Positions 37,362 through 45,524 of a DNA stretch of 64,000 bases are shown piece after piece (the stretch's first letter is position 1; each line of letters opens with the position of its first letter). Under the pieces are notes generated by a model, which did no database searches, had not been told where the DNA came from, and worked only from the letters and a program-made list of their open reading frames with translations. The stretch covers positions 62,001 to 126,000 of the forward strand of contig NZ_AP022575.1 in NCBI RefSeq assembly GCF_010730055.1, read 5' to 3'. The DNA is from Mycobacterium shinjukuense (GTDB lineage: Bacteria > Actinomycetota > Actinomycetes > Mycobacteriales > Mycobacteriaceae). The translations under genes and the position numbers were made by a program.

Positions 37362-38138
37362 ATGGTGCCAACCCGTACCGGTGCGCCACTGGGCGCCCCC
37401 TGCTGGATCGACCTGACCACGTCGGACGTCGACCGCGCCCACGATTTCTACGGCACGATATTCGGCTGGACGTTCGAGTCGGCGGGACCCGACTACGGCG
37501 GATACGTCAACGCCGCCAAGGATGGCCGCCCCGTCGCCGGTCTGATGGCCAACAATCCGGAGTGGCAGTCGCCGGACTGCTGGACCACCTACTTCCACAC
37601 CGCCGACGTCGACGCGACCGTGGCCACGTTGACCGCCGCGGGCGGGACGGTCTGCTTGGCTCCCATGGAGGTACCCGCCAAGGGCTTCATGGCCCTGGCG
37701 GTCGATCCGTCGGGCGCACCGTTCGGTTTGTGGCAGCCGCTGCAGCACCGCGGCTTCGAGGTGATCGGCGAGGCCGGCGTGCCCGTCTGGCATCAGCTGA
37801 CGACACGTGACTACCGCGCTGCCATAGACTTCTATCCCCAGGTCCTTGGGTGGCAGCTGGCGCAGATCTCTGATACAGACGAATTCCGTTACAGCACCGG
37901 GTCGTTCGGCGATCAGCAGTTGCTCGGTGTGATGGACGGCCACGACATCCTGCCCGACGATGTCCCGTCGCACTGGTGCATCTTCTTTGGCGCCCGAGAT
38001 GTCGACCAGACGCTGCGGCTGATCACCGACAACGGTGGCGGTGTGCTGCGGCCCGCCGAGGACACCCCGTACGGGCGCCTAGCCGCGGCGACCGACCCGA
38101 CGGGAGTCGTCTTCAACCTGTCATCGCTGTCCAGCTAG
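37362..38138 (+). CDS. Tandem VOC/glyoxalase-fold protein (Rv0911 type)
   Basis: This 258-residue protein is built of two vicinal-oxygen-chelate repeats: residues about 8-125 (PCWIDLTTSDVDRAHDFYGT ... AVDPSGAPFGLWQP) and about 135-256 (WHQLTTRDYRAAIDFYPQVL ... ATDPTGVVFNLSS). This is the CFP32-like family of mycobacteria and streptomycetes; members bind metals or small ligands and no reaction is established. AAGGAGG precedes the ATG by 3 nt; the next codon GTG is an alternative start. A palindromic CTAGC cluster follows the stop. Confidence 0.9.
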   Translation: MVPTRTGAPLGAPCWIDLTTSDVDRAHDFYGTIFGWTFESAGPDYGGYVNAAKDGRPVAGLMANNPEWQSPDCWTTYFHTADVDATVATLTAAGGTVCLAPMEVPAKGFMALAVDPSGAPFGLWQPLQHRGFEVIGEAGVPVWHQLTTRDYRAAIDFYPQVLGWQLAQISDTDEFRYSTGSFGDQQLLGVMDGHDILPDDVPSHWCIFFGARDVDQTLRLITDNGGGVLRPAEDTPYGRLAAATDPTGVVFNLSSLSS

Positions 38139-38183
38139 CCCCAGCTAGCCCACAGCTAGCCCGGGCTAGCTGATGGGCTAGCT
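38130..38183. repeat. Palindromic CTAGC cluster after the VOC gene
   Basis: The unit AGCTAGCCC or its complement GGGCTAGCT occurs five times within about 50 bp. The core 38153-38172 is a perfect 20-bp palindrome, CAGCTAGCCCGGGCTAGCTG. A second arm near 38175-38183 (GGGCTAGCTG) can pair with the copies before it, so several alternative hairpins are possible. CTAG is rare in high-GC genomes, which makes the cluster stand out. It may act as a terminator without a U-tract. Confidence 0.6.
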
Positions 38184-38229
38184 GCGTGTCATCCGGGCCT
38201 GACGCTCGGTCGCGCGGGCCCGAGTCGGC

Positions 38230-38243
38230 TACTGTCGCAACCA
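38230..38243 (+). promoter_or_regulatory. -10 element of a leaderless promoter for the Rv0912-type gene
   Basis: TACTGT (38230-38235) fits TANNNT and ends exactly 7 nt before the ATG at 38243, predicting transcription from the start codon itself. No ribosome-binding sequence precedes the ATG. Confidence 0.6.
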
Positions 38244-38677
38244 TGACCCGCCGCCTGCGCCCCGGTTGGCTGGTGGCGTTGTTCGCCGCGACGGTCTCGG
38301 TCAGCGCGTGGCTGCCGTGGCTGGCGACGACGGTCAACGGCGGGGGCTGGGCCAACGCGATCGGGGGCAGCCACGGCAGCCTGGAACTTCCGCGGGGGTT
38401 CGGCGCGGGCCAGCTCATCGCCCTGCTGGCCTCGGCGCTGCTGGTCGCTGGGGCGATGGTGGCCCGGGGCCTGTCGGCGCGGATGGCCTCGGTTGCGGCG
38501 CTGCTCATTTCGCTGCTGATCGTGGCGCTCACGGTGTTGTACTACAAGCGCAACGTCAACCCGCCGGTGTCGGCCGAATACGGGCTCTACCTCGGTGCGG
38601 CCAGCGCGGTGCTTGCGGTGGCGTGCTCGATCTGGGCGGTGGTCGCGGCCGCGTTCGGCCATCCGTCCAAACGCTGA
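38243..38677 (+). CDS. Small integral membrane protein (Rv0912 type)
   Basis: This 144-residue protein has four hydrophobic segments at about residues 8-27, 56-75, 80-98 and 113-135 (WLVALFAATVSVSAWLPWLA first). A short periplasmic loop lies between the first two. It has no known domain. The ATG at 38243 was chosen because of the leaderless promoter and the size match to Rv0912 (about 149 residues); an open frame from 38186 has no support. It converges with the VOC gene 5 bp away. Confidence 0.85.
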   Translation: MTRRLRPGWLVALFAATVSVSAWLPWLATTVNGGGWANAIGGSHGSLELPRGFGAGQLIALLASALLVAGAMVARGLSARMASVAALLISLLIVALTVLYYKRNVNPPVSAEYGLYLGAASAVLAVACSIWAVVAAAFGHPSKR

Positions 38678-38682
38678 AGCCC

Positions 38683-39171
38683 TCAGTCCGACGGGAACTC
38701 GTGTTGTCCCGACGCGGAGCTGTCGCCGGGCTCGTTGACGCCGTACACGAACGGCGCGAACACGACTTCGCGGCCATCGGGGTCGCGATAGGTGACGGCG
38801 CCGGTCGCTTCCCAGTACGGGTGTTGCGCTACCCGTTCGATGGCCGCTTCGTCAAGACGCGCCATCGCCGCTTGCTGGACCTGTTTGTCCGGAAAGTACA
38901 GGCACAGTTGCTCATGCTGGTCCACCGCGACGTCGTCGACCGCTTCCACGATTTCCAGCGTCAGGTTCCAGCTGGGCAGGCCGAATATCACACCGTTGCT
39001 GCCATAGCTGCCCTCGAACGTCTCGTACAGCGGCAGCCCCACCAGCTCACGGTAAAACCGCACCGTTTCAGCGAAGTTCGATGACCGGCGAGCGAAGCGG
39101 ATGGCACCGATCGGCGCCAAATGCGGGGGCCAGTGCGTAGTCCGGCGCGCCGAGCCCGGGTACACGGTCAC
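38683..39171 (-). CDS. VOC/glyoxalase-like protein coupled to the carotenoid oxygenase
   Basis: This 162-residue frame starts at GTG 39171, overlapping the oxygenase stop by 4 nt (GTGA). It contains one VOC domain: IGAIRFARRSSNFAETVRFY at the start, YLFFP-like LCLYFPDKQV in the middle, and TYRDPDGREVVFAPFVYG at the end with the metal-ligand glutamate position. The product probably binds a metal and a small substrate; the reaction is unknown. A TTG at codon 19 is another possible start. I do not recall this gene in the M. tuberculosis Rv0913c unit, so it may be an extra member here. Confidence 0.8.
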   Translation of the reverse strand: MTVYPGSARRTTHWPPHLAPIGAIRFARRSSNFAETVRFYRELVGLPLYETFEGSYGSNGVIFGLPSWNLTLEIVEAVDDVAVDQHEQLCLYFPDKQVQQAAMARLDEAAIERVAQHPYWEATGAVTYRDPDGREVVFAPFVYGVNEPGDSSASGQHEFPSD

Positions 39172-40676
39172 AGCCCGATCGCGCTGGCCGGCGACTCCGC
39201 GGTTTGCCAGCGGCGCAACTGCGCACCGGGCACCCACGTCGAATGTGTGCCGCTGGAGATGCGTTCCGGCAGAGCAAGTTTGCACACTGGGCCGTCGCCG
39301 ACCCGGGCCGCATCGAAGACCAGGCAGTACGAGGCGTCGGCAGCCATGTCGGTGGTGAGGGTGACCAGGTAGCCGTCGTCCTCGGCGGTGCCGCCCACCC
39401 GAGGCGCCATCGCGGTCTCGCTGCCATAGACGCCATCCCCGAACCGGTAGTGCTCGTGGTCGCCGGTGAGTAGATCGTGTTTCACCAGTCCGTCGAACAG
39501 GAACCAGCCCGGTCTGCCGGTTGCGGCGTAGGTGTAGCGGTAGCGTCTGGCCGCGTAATCGGCGTTGATGGTCCCGAACTCGGTGATGGACTCCGACAGT
39601 CGCTCTTCGGACACGGCACCGGTGACCAGGTTGAGCCGCCAGCGGTGCAGCCGGGTCTGCAACCGGTCCAGCGCCAGGAAGCGAAACAGCTTCTCCCACT
39701 TGGTTCCACCGGCGTCAAGCGGTTGCGGATCGCCTTCGAAGAAGCCGTCAAGCACGATCTCGTCGCCTTCCTCGTAGGCGTTGGTGAAGTGCAGCACGAA
39801 CGTCGGATCGGCTTCGAACCAGCGAACGTCGTGGCCCCGGCGGGGCACGACCGCGAACCGAGAGGGAATGTCGGGATAGAAGCGCGGCAGGTGGATGTTG
39901 CGCTCGAGCAGCCTGGGGTCCCAGAACAACGGAAAATCATTGAGTATGACGTAGTTTTCGGTGAACGCCATGTCATGCGGCAGTCGAGGTCCGGGGAGTG
40001 GAACGTCGACGTAGTGTGCCAGCTCGTTGCTTTGATCGACGATGCCGTAGCGCATGTACGGTTCTTGCTTGCTGTAGCTGAAGAACAGCAGCTCGCCAGT
40101 CGTGTTGTCCACCTTGGGATGTGCGGACACGCCCCAGTCGGACGGAAACCGCCCGTTCCAGGTCTCTTTGCCGAGTGTGTTCGCGGAATACGGATCGACC
40201 CGGTACAGATCGCCACACTGATAGAAGCTGGTGAGCGCGATGCCCCGGTGGACGATGACGTCGGTGCTCGACGCGTCCTTCATCAGAGTCCGAGCGCCCC
40301 AGCCGTTCTCGCGCTTGGCAAATTGCACCGGCTCGGCCAGCCCCGGCCACAGCGGCCCGCCCGCCTCGTTCTCCGCCAGGAAGCCCTCGGTTTGGATGAA
40401 GCGGTTGCGGTAGCAGGCCGTGCCGTCGCGGAAGCCAACCACGTGCAGCATGCCGTCGCCGTCGAACGGGTGGTAGGTCTGAAACGCCGGGTGCAGCGGG
40501 TTCTCGGTGTTGCGCAGGTAGATGCCGTCGAGGTCGCCGGGGATCTCGCCGTCCACGGCGGTCAGGTCGTCGGCGTCCCACTCCGTCGTCTGCGGTCGCC
40601 ACGGACCGGTGCGGTAGGGATGATCGTCGTCTTCGGGCAGGGTCGACAGGTACTTGGCGACGATCTTCACGTCCAT
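39168..40676 (-). CDS. Carotenoid cleavage oxygenase (Rv0913c type)
   Basis: This 502-residue protein of the RPE65/lignostilbene dioxygenase family is a non-haem iron enzyme that splits carotenoids or stilbenes at a double bond. The four iron-ligand histidines are in WGVSAHPKVD, LPHDMAFTEN, FVLHFTNAYEEG and SSGTHSTWVPG. I use the ATG at 40676, one base after the thiolase stop, with GAGG 8 nt upstream; it matches the Rv0913c N-terminus (MDxKIVAKYLSTLPEDDD). A longer frame from 40703 overlaps the thiolase gene. It lies between the thiolase and the VOC gene with tight coupling on both sides. Confidence 0.92.
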   Translation of the reverse strand: MDVKIVAKYLSTLPEDDDHPYRTGPWRPQTTEWDADDLTAVDGEIPGDLDGIYLRNTENPLHPAFQTYHPFDGDGMLHVVGFRDGTACYRNRFIQTEGFLAENEAGGPLWPGLAEPVQFAKRENGWGARTLMKDASSTDVIVHRGIALTSFYQCGDLYRVDPYSANTLGKETWNGRFPSDWGVSAHPKVDNTTGELLFFSYSKQEPYMRYGIVDQSNELAHYVDVPLPGPRLPHDMAFTENYVILNDFPLFWDPRLLERNIHLPRFYPDIPSRFAVVPRRGHDVRWFEADPTFVLHFTNAYEEGDEIVLDGFFEGDPQPLDAGGTKWEKLFRFLALDRLQTRLHRWRLNLVTGAVSEERLSESITEFGTINADYAARRYRYTYAATGRPGWFLFDGLVKHDLLTGDHEHYRFGDGVYGSETAMAPRVGGTAEDDGYLVTLTTDMAADASYCLVFDAARVGDGPVCKLALPERISSGTHSTWVPGAQLRRWQTAESPASAIGL

Positions 40677-40677
40677 G

Positions 40678-41913
40678 TCAGGAACCTCGGGTAGTGCCGA
40701 CAACGAAACTGACCGTGGTGGCGGTGCTGCCGCCGAAATTCAGCGTGGCGAACGTTTTCGCCCCCGCGACCTGATAGCCGCCGGCCGTCCCGCTGACCTG
40801 CTTGGCCGCGTCCAGCACCATCCGCACCCCGGAGGCACCGACCGGGTGTCCGCCGCCGATCAGTCCTCCGCTGGGATTGATGGGCAGCCGCCCGCCGATC
40901 TCGATCTCACCGTTTTCGATGGCCTTCCACGATTCGCCCGGACCGGTCAGTCCGATGTGGTCGATGGCCAGGTACTCGCTGGGGGTGAAGCAGTCGTGCA
41001 CCTCGACGCCGTCGAGGTCGTCGAGGTTTACCCGCGCGCGGCGCAGCGCGTCCAGGACCGCGGCGCGCAGATGGGGCAGCAGGTAGGGGTCCTCGGCGGC
41101 GCGGTCCAGCTTCTGCTGCAGACCCAACCCGACGGTGCGATGTCCCCAACCGTCGATGCGACCGATCGGGCGCGCATCGGGGTGATCGCGCAGATAGCGA
41201 TCGCTGACCAGGACCAATCCCGCTCCACCGTCGGTCATCTGGCTGCAGTCGAACCGTCGCAGCCGGCCTTCGGTGATCGGGTTGGTGGCGTCGGCGGCGG
41301 TGATCGGGTCGGGGATCGTCCAGCCGCGGGTCTGGGCGTTGGGGTTGCGGCGCGCGTTGGCGAAGTTGAGCTGGGCGATCGCCCGCAGGTGCGTGTCGTC
41401 CAAACCGTAGCGCCGGTCGTATTCGTCGGCGACGCGCGCGAACATCGACGGCCACAGGTAACGCGCCCCGGCCCCCTCATGCCCGGTCCAGGCGGCCGCG
41501 CCCAGATGCTGGGCGGCGGTGTCACCGGGCACGGTCTTTTCCAGCTCGATGCCGACGACGAGCGCGGTGTCGTAGGCGCCCGACCGCAGGTCGGCCATCG
41601 CCGCCAGGGTGGCCACGCTGCCCGACGCGCACGCGGCCTCGTGCCGCGACGCCGGAGTGTTCCACAGGTCGGCGCACACCGTGGCCGGCATCGCCCCCAG
41701 CTGTCCCTGCTGGGCGAACATCTCGCCGAAGGCGTTCGCGACGTGGACGACGCCGATCGCGGCGGCGTCCACCCGGGCGGAGGTGAGCGTGCCGTCGACG
41801 ACCTCGGCGGTCAACGCGGCGAAGTCGCGGTTCTCCTTCGTCAGGTTGCGAGCGAAGTCGCTCTGGTAGCCGCCGAGAATCCACACGCCCGTCGAAGCGT
41901 CCATACGCGGCAC
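40678..41913 (-). CDS. Thiolase-family acetyl-CoA acetyltransferase / lipid-transfer protein (Rv0914c type)
   Basis: This 411-residue thiolase has the active-site cysteine in EAACASGSVATLAA, the HDCFTPSE segment and the C-terminal GLIGGGHPVGASGVRM motif. It belongs to the SCP-x/non-condensing thiolase branch, often used in steroid or fatty-acid side-chain degradation. It is the first gene of a three-gene unit with a carotenoid oxygenase and a VOC protein. The PPE14 gene ends 25 bp upstream on the same strand. Confidence 0.92.
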   Translation of the reverse strand: MPRMDASTGVWILGGYQSDFARNLTKENRDFAALTAEVVDGTLTSARVDAAAIGVVHVANAFGEMFAQQGQLGAMPATVCADLWNTPASRHEAACASGSVATLAAMADLRSGAYDTALVVGIELEKTVPGDTAAQHLGAAAWTGHEGAGARYLWPSMFARVADEYDRRYGLDDTHLRAIAQLNFANARRNPNAQTRGWTIPDPITAADATNPITEGRLRRFDCSQMTDGGAGLVLVSDRYLRDHPDARPIGRIDGWGHRTVGLGLQQKLDRAAEDPYLLPHLRAAVLDALRRARVNLDDLDGVEVHDCFTPSEYLAIDHIGLTGPGESWKAIENGEIEIGGRLPINPSGGLIGGGHPVGASGVRMVLDAAKQVSGTAGGYQVAGAKTFATLNFGGSTATTVSFVVGTTRGS

Positions 41914-41938
41914 GGTACTCCTGCTCGGCGGGCCCGAT

Positions 41939-43201
41939 TCACTGTTGCCGGTTGGTCGTCGGTCCGTCGGTGGGCGGCGGTTGCTGTATCACCACCACGG
42001 TGGGCTTGCGTTTGGGTTGGTCTTCGTTTTCTGGGGTAGCACCGCTGGCGCCGCTGCCCGCACTGCCGATGCCGCGTCCGGCCAAACTCGCCAGGGCCAT
42101 GCCGCTCAGCAAGCCCGCCGGCGCTCCTCCCAGGTCCGACGGGACGGTGCCGGGGCTGGCGCTGGGCAGGGCCGCGACGGCCAGCCTGATCTCGGGGGCG
42201 GCCATGGTCCAGCTGTGTGGCACCGACAGGGCCCCGACCAGTGACGCCCGGCCGATGCCCGCCGACGCGGCGGCGCCCCCGCCGGTGCTCAGGTCTGCCG
42301 CAAACACACCGCCTCCGGCGCCCACGGCGGCACCCTGACTCGGTTCCACCGCCTGGCTACCAGCACCATGCCCGAAGAAGTACCACGGCCTGGTGGTGTT
42401 CACCACCGCCAGGCTCAGATTGGCGGTCGCGGCGACCGCGATGTAGGCGGCCAAGATGTCCAAATCCCCGATGGGGGTGGGGATTACTATGCTGGCGGCG
42501 CTGCCCAGGTCTGAAACTTCCGACGGGAGCGAAGCAGCGGATGCGGGCGAGGCGAGGGATTGCAGGGCTCTGGGGGCAATGGACGTTAACTGCCCCAGGG
42601 TCGCCTGCGCGCTCGTTTCAGCGCTCGTGCCGGTAGCTGCCGCGACCGCCGCGGCTTGGGCCGCCGGCCCCGCAGGATCGGAGATCTGCGACGGTGGGGT
42701 GAACGGGGTCAGCAGCGACGCGGCCGCGGATGCCCCCGCGTAGCCGTACATGGCGGTGGCGTCCTGCGCCCGCATCTCGGCGTATTCGGCGTGGGCGGCC
42801 TCGATCGCCGGGGTGTATTGCCCCAGAGTGTTCGCGGCGGCCAGCGCCAGCACCCGGCTACGGTTGGCCGCGATCAGCGGCGGTGGCACCGTCATCGCAA
42901 ACGCCGTCTCAAACGCGGTCGCGGCCTTCCTGGCCTGATTGGCCGCCTGCTCCGCCTGCACCGCCGCTGACCTCAGCCATGCCGCATAGGGCGCGGCCGC
43001 GGCCGCCATCGACGCCGACGCGGGACCCAGCCACGACTCGACGGCCAGCCCCGCGACCACCGTCCCGTATGAGACGGCCGCCGAATCCAACACGGCGGCC
43101 AGCCCATCCCAGGCGGTCGCGGCGGCCAGCATCGATTCCGACCCTGGGCCCGCGTACATTCGGCCCGAATTTATCTCCGGTGGCAATGCCCCGAAGTCCA
43201 T
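41939..43201 (-). CDS. PPE14: PPE family protein PPE14, SVP subgroup
   Basis: This 420-residue protein has an N-terminal PPE domain (MDFGALPPEINSGRMYAGPG, WxG-type turn at W57) of about 180 residues. A less conserved middle follows, then the PPE-SVP motif ALSVPHSW near residue 330. The PPE domain forms a helical pair with the PE partner encoded 13 nt upstream; the pair is exported by an ESX system, probably ESX-5. Its size and neighbours (thiolase after, PE7 before) match Rv0915c. Confidence 0.93.
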   Translation of the reverse strand: MDFGALPPEINSGRMYAGPGSESMLAAATAWDGLAAVLDSAAVSYGTVVAGLAVESWLGPASASMAAAAAPYAAWLRSAAVQAEQAANQARKAATAFETAFAMTVPPPLIAANRSRVLALAAANTLGQYTPAIEAAHAEYAEMRAQDATAMYGYAGASAAASLLTPFTPPSQISDPAGPAAQAAAVAAATGTSAETSAQATLGQLTSIAPRALQSLASPASAASLPSEVSDLGSAASIVIPTPIGDLDILAAYIAVAATANLSLAVVNTTRPWYFFGHGAGSQAVEPSQGAAVGAGGGVFAADLSTGGGAAASAGIGRASLVGALSVPHSWTMAAPEIRLAVAALPSASPGTVPSDLGGAPAGLLSGMALASLAGRGIGSAGSGASGATPENEDQPKRKPTVVVIQQPPPTDGPTTNRQQ

Positions 43202-43214
43202 TGCTGCACCTTCC

Positions 43215-43514
43215 TTACCCGGCCGCGATCACATTGGCGGCCTCGGTGGCCTCATAGCAGCCGGTGCTGGCCGCCAAAGTGGCCACGAACAGCTCGTGAA
43301 TCGCCGTGGCTTGCGCACTCATCGCCTGATACATCTGGGCATGCGCGGCAAACTGCGCCGCCGTCAGCGCCGAGACCTCATCGGCGGCCGCGGGAGTCAC
43401 ACCGGTCGTGGGGGCAAGCGCGGCCGCACCGTGCGCGCTGACCGCCGAACCGATCTGCTGTAGCTTCCCGGCGGCCGCCGCCAAACTCTCCGGCCGGGTG
43501 ACCACGAACGACAT
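43215..43514 (-). CDS. PE7: PE family protein PE7
   Basis: This 99-residue PE protein (MSFVVTRPESLAAAAGKLQQ) forms two antiparallel helices. The YxxxE secretion signal YEATE sits at the C-terminal end (CYEATEAANVIAAG). It has no PGRS extension. AGGAG lies about 6 nt before the ATG at 43514; a GTG one codon earlier is also possible. It is co-transcribed with PPE14 and supplies its dimer partner. It matches Rv0916c in length. Confidence 0.93.
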   Translation of the reverse strand: MSFVVTRPESLAAAAGKLQQIGSAVSAHGAAALAPTTGVTPAAADEVSALTAAQFAAHAQMYQAMSAQATAIHELFVATLAASTGCYEATEAANVIAAG

Positions 43515-43965
43515 CACGTTCTCCTAACTCCAGTCGTCCCCGCTGATCGGGCGACACTTCCCGCCGATGCACCGAAGCGCCTGTCCTATAAGGGAATTCA
43601 ACGTTCCGCCATCTTGAGGAATCCGAGCAGGAAGGCACTCCTTCTTGCAGGGTACTTTGTCGGTTGCCAAACCGGCCCGGATTGGCGCCGATCCATATCG
43701 GAGAACTATGTAATCTGCCTCGGCGGGTCTGCGCTGCGGGGTGATCCCCGGTTGCGCGCCAGCGCCGGCACGTGGTCAACGCCGGCCCGCTCGGTGATCA
43801 CCGGCGGGGCCCGTGGCTAACGGGGTGTGCTGCCAGCCTTGCTGAGGTCTGGCCTGGCCCGGCCGCGTTCGTCTCGGGATCGGCACTGCTGGAGCGGGAT
43901 TCAACGCTTCGATCTCGCACGAGGATTGCCGCGCCCCGCGCCGAAGCGGATTGGTACAGCCGCGG
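43515..43965. other. Intergenic region upstream of PE7
   Basis: This 451-bp stretch contains the PE7-PPE14 upstream region and no frame with recognisable coding character. M. tuberculosis has betP (Rv0917) after PE7; no betaine transporter sequence is visible here. The break in synteny starts at this point. Confidence 0.5.
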
Positions 43966-44210
43966 CTAGGGAAGCGGTCGGGCCGGGGGCGCGGACGGGG
44001 CTGGCGGCGCTGACAGCCCCGACGGCGGCGGAAGCGTGGTGAGCGGGGTCGGGGAAAGGCTGCTCGACGCCGAGGACGCCGGGGTCGTTGTGTCGGTGCT
44101 GTCGGTCGCCGTCAAGACGCCGCTCGGACCGGAGCCGGCCACGCGGCCGTTGCGATGGTCATGCCGCTTTGGGCCAGCAGACCGTATTGCGCAATTCGGC
44201 GAATTGTCAT
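43966..44210 (-). pseudogene. Frameshifted small secreted Pro/Ser/Thr-rich protein
   Basis: The ATG at 44210 has AAGGAC 6 nt upstream and starts MTIRRIAQYGLLAQSGMTIA, a likely signal peptide. This frame stops at 44112 after 32 residues. In the neighbouring frame the sequence continues as VLTATDSTDTTTPASSASSS, then a PTPLTTLPPPSG and APPAPSAPPARPLP tail, ending at the TAG 43966-43968. Together this looks like an exported proline-rich protein of about 80 residues broken by one indel near 44115-44170. The join is my inference. Confidence 0.5.
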
Positions 44211-44606
44211 GGTCAGTCCTTACTGCTGGTTGTGGTCAGAGCGTGTGGGCGGCTGAGCTCCCGGCAGGTCGCGGATCGTCCCAATGACGATCGTTCGCTT
44301 CTGACTTCGCCGGTTCCGGTCCGCGTTAGCGCGGTACTGGCCATACCATCCGCACTCGTGCCTGCACGGGCCGAATCGAGAGCAGACGTGCGGCGTGCCC
44401 ACGATCGGAAGTCCGTTGCGTCACCTCCTCCACCCTGCACCGCAGCTGCCGGCCTTGAGAGCGCCCCCGAAAAAGTTAGGGGGAACTCGACGCGAGGATG
44501 TCACGACGCTTTCACACACGGGGAGTTTTTCGCCCCTCAGCAAAGCTACTCTCACCCATAAACACGGCCGGTTTCGTCGTCGTCGGGGCCCCGTATCGTG
44601 GTCGGC
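44211..44606. other. Intergenic region before the amber-containing gene pair
   Basis: This 396-bp stretch has no supported gene. It holds the upstream region of the broken secreted protein on the minus strand, and on the plus strand a TATCGT hexamer (44594-44599) ending 7 nt before the ATG at 44607. Confidence 0.45.
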
Positions 44607-45011
44607 ATGGTTCGCCGCGGGCAGCAGGGGCAACAGAAGTTGCGCAAGGCGCGCCGTGACGTGGCTGAGTAGTTGGAATCCGCCGAGGGAGCATATCGGC
44701 CAGACCGACGAAATTGCCTGGCGAGGCAGTGGGAGACCGCTGGGGACGATTCCAACACTCTGCGGGTGCAAAACCTGATCTGGTATCGACAGGGTCGACT
44801 GATCGATTTTGTTATTAAGCTGCAAGTACTTACCTCCGAGGGTTGGGAGACGGTCGAATACGTCGACTGTTGCCACGGCAGCTGCCACCACCACCCATAT
44901 AACGGAATGACACGCGCCATCGTGCGGCTCGATGTCGTTGACGACGTGCAGAATGCATACCAGGTGGCACAGCCACTGATTTACGAACGTTTGCGTATCA
45001 TCCGTGGATGA
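44607..45011 (+). pseudogene. Small DUF7718-like protein gene with early in-frame TAG
   Basis: From ATG 44607 the frame reads MVRRGQQGQQKLRKARRDVAE and then TAG (44670-44672). It resumes without shift as LESAEGAYRPDRRNCLARQW and continues to a TGA at 45011, 134 sense and amber codons in all. The downstream part (TLRVQNLIWYRQGRLIDF, CCHGSCHHHPYNG with a Cys/His cluster, then VVDDVQNAYQVAQPLIYERL) resembles small actinobacterial proteins often found beside integrases. The N-terminal basic stretch before the TAG belongs to the same family pattern as I remember it. TATCGT ends 7 nt before the ATG (leaderless). The TAG probably inactivates the gene, unless the protein is started downstream at TTG 44673. 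Confidence 0.55.
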
Positions 45012-45028
45012 GGAGCGTGAGCACATAA

Positions 45029-45448
45029 ATGAGCGATGACCGACTCGATGCGTTCCGCCGTGAAGTCGATTAGAACCTGGCATGTGGCGCGCTGGCGGGC
45101 GTGGAGTTGCCCGTCACGAGTGATGACGGCGGCTTCCCGGTAGTTGTAGCGATGGAGGATGAACGGTTCTCGGTGTTGCTCGGCAGGTTGCGTGCCGTGG
45201 GTGGCTTCGCAAACCTCTTTGTGAAGGGCGATGGACGTGTTCGGACCGCTTCGGTGATCGGCGAAAGCTGCGCGATCCCTGCGCCTGATGACAAAATGGT
45301 GGGCTCTGATAGCCCGGGCGCTAATGCCACCGTGGGAATGTTCTTCGACTACCTTGAGCGTCAACCGAACGGCGTCGCGGTATCCGCCGCGGTGGGCCAT
45401 CCAGCTTGTGCGCGCGACGCAAAAACCGTGGAATTCGCTACCGTCTGA
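45029..45448 (+). pseudogene. Hypothetical protein gene with early in-frame TAG, partner of the preceding gene
   Basis: The ATG at 45029 has GGAG upstream and lies 17 nt after the previous stop. The frame reads MSDDRLDAFRREVD, TAG (45071-45073), then NLACGALAGVELPVTSDDGG and on to TGA at 45448, with no frame change. The remainder is an alpha/beta-looking protein of about 125 residues (VVVAMEDERFSVLLGRLRAV, VGMFFDYLERQPNGVAVSAA). I do not recognise the family. A GTG at 45101 could give a shorter product. It is the second of two adjacent genes broken in the same way. Confidence 0.5.
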
Positions 45449-45524
45449 CGCGGTCCCGAATCTCACAAATGGGGAAGCGGCCCAGCGATTTCCAGTGGGG
45501 CGCCATTCGGGGTTGGGGTCTACT

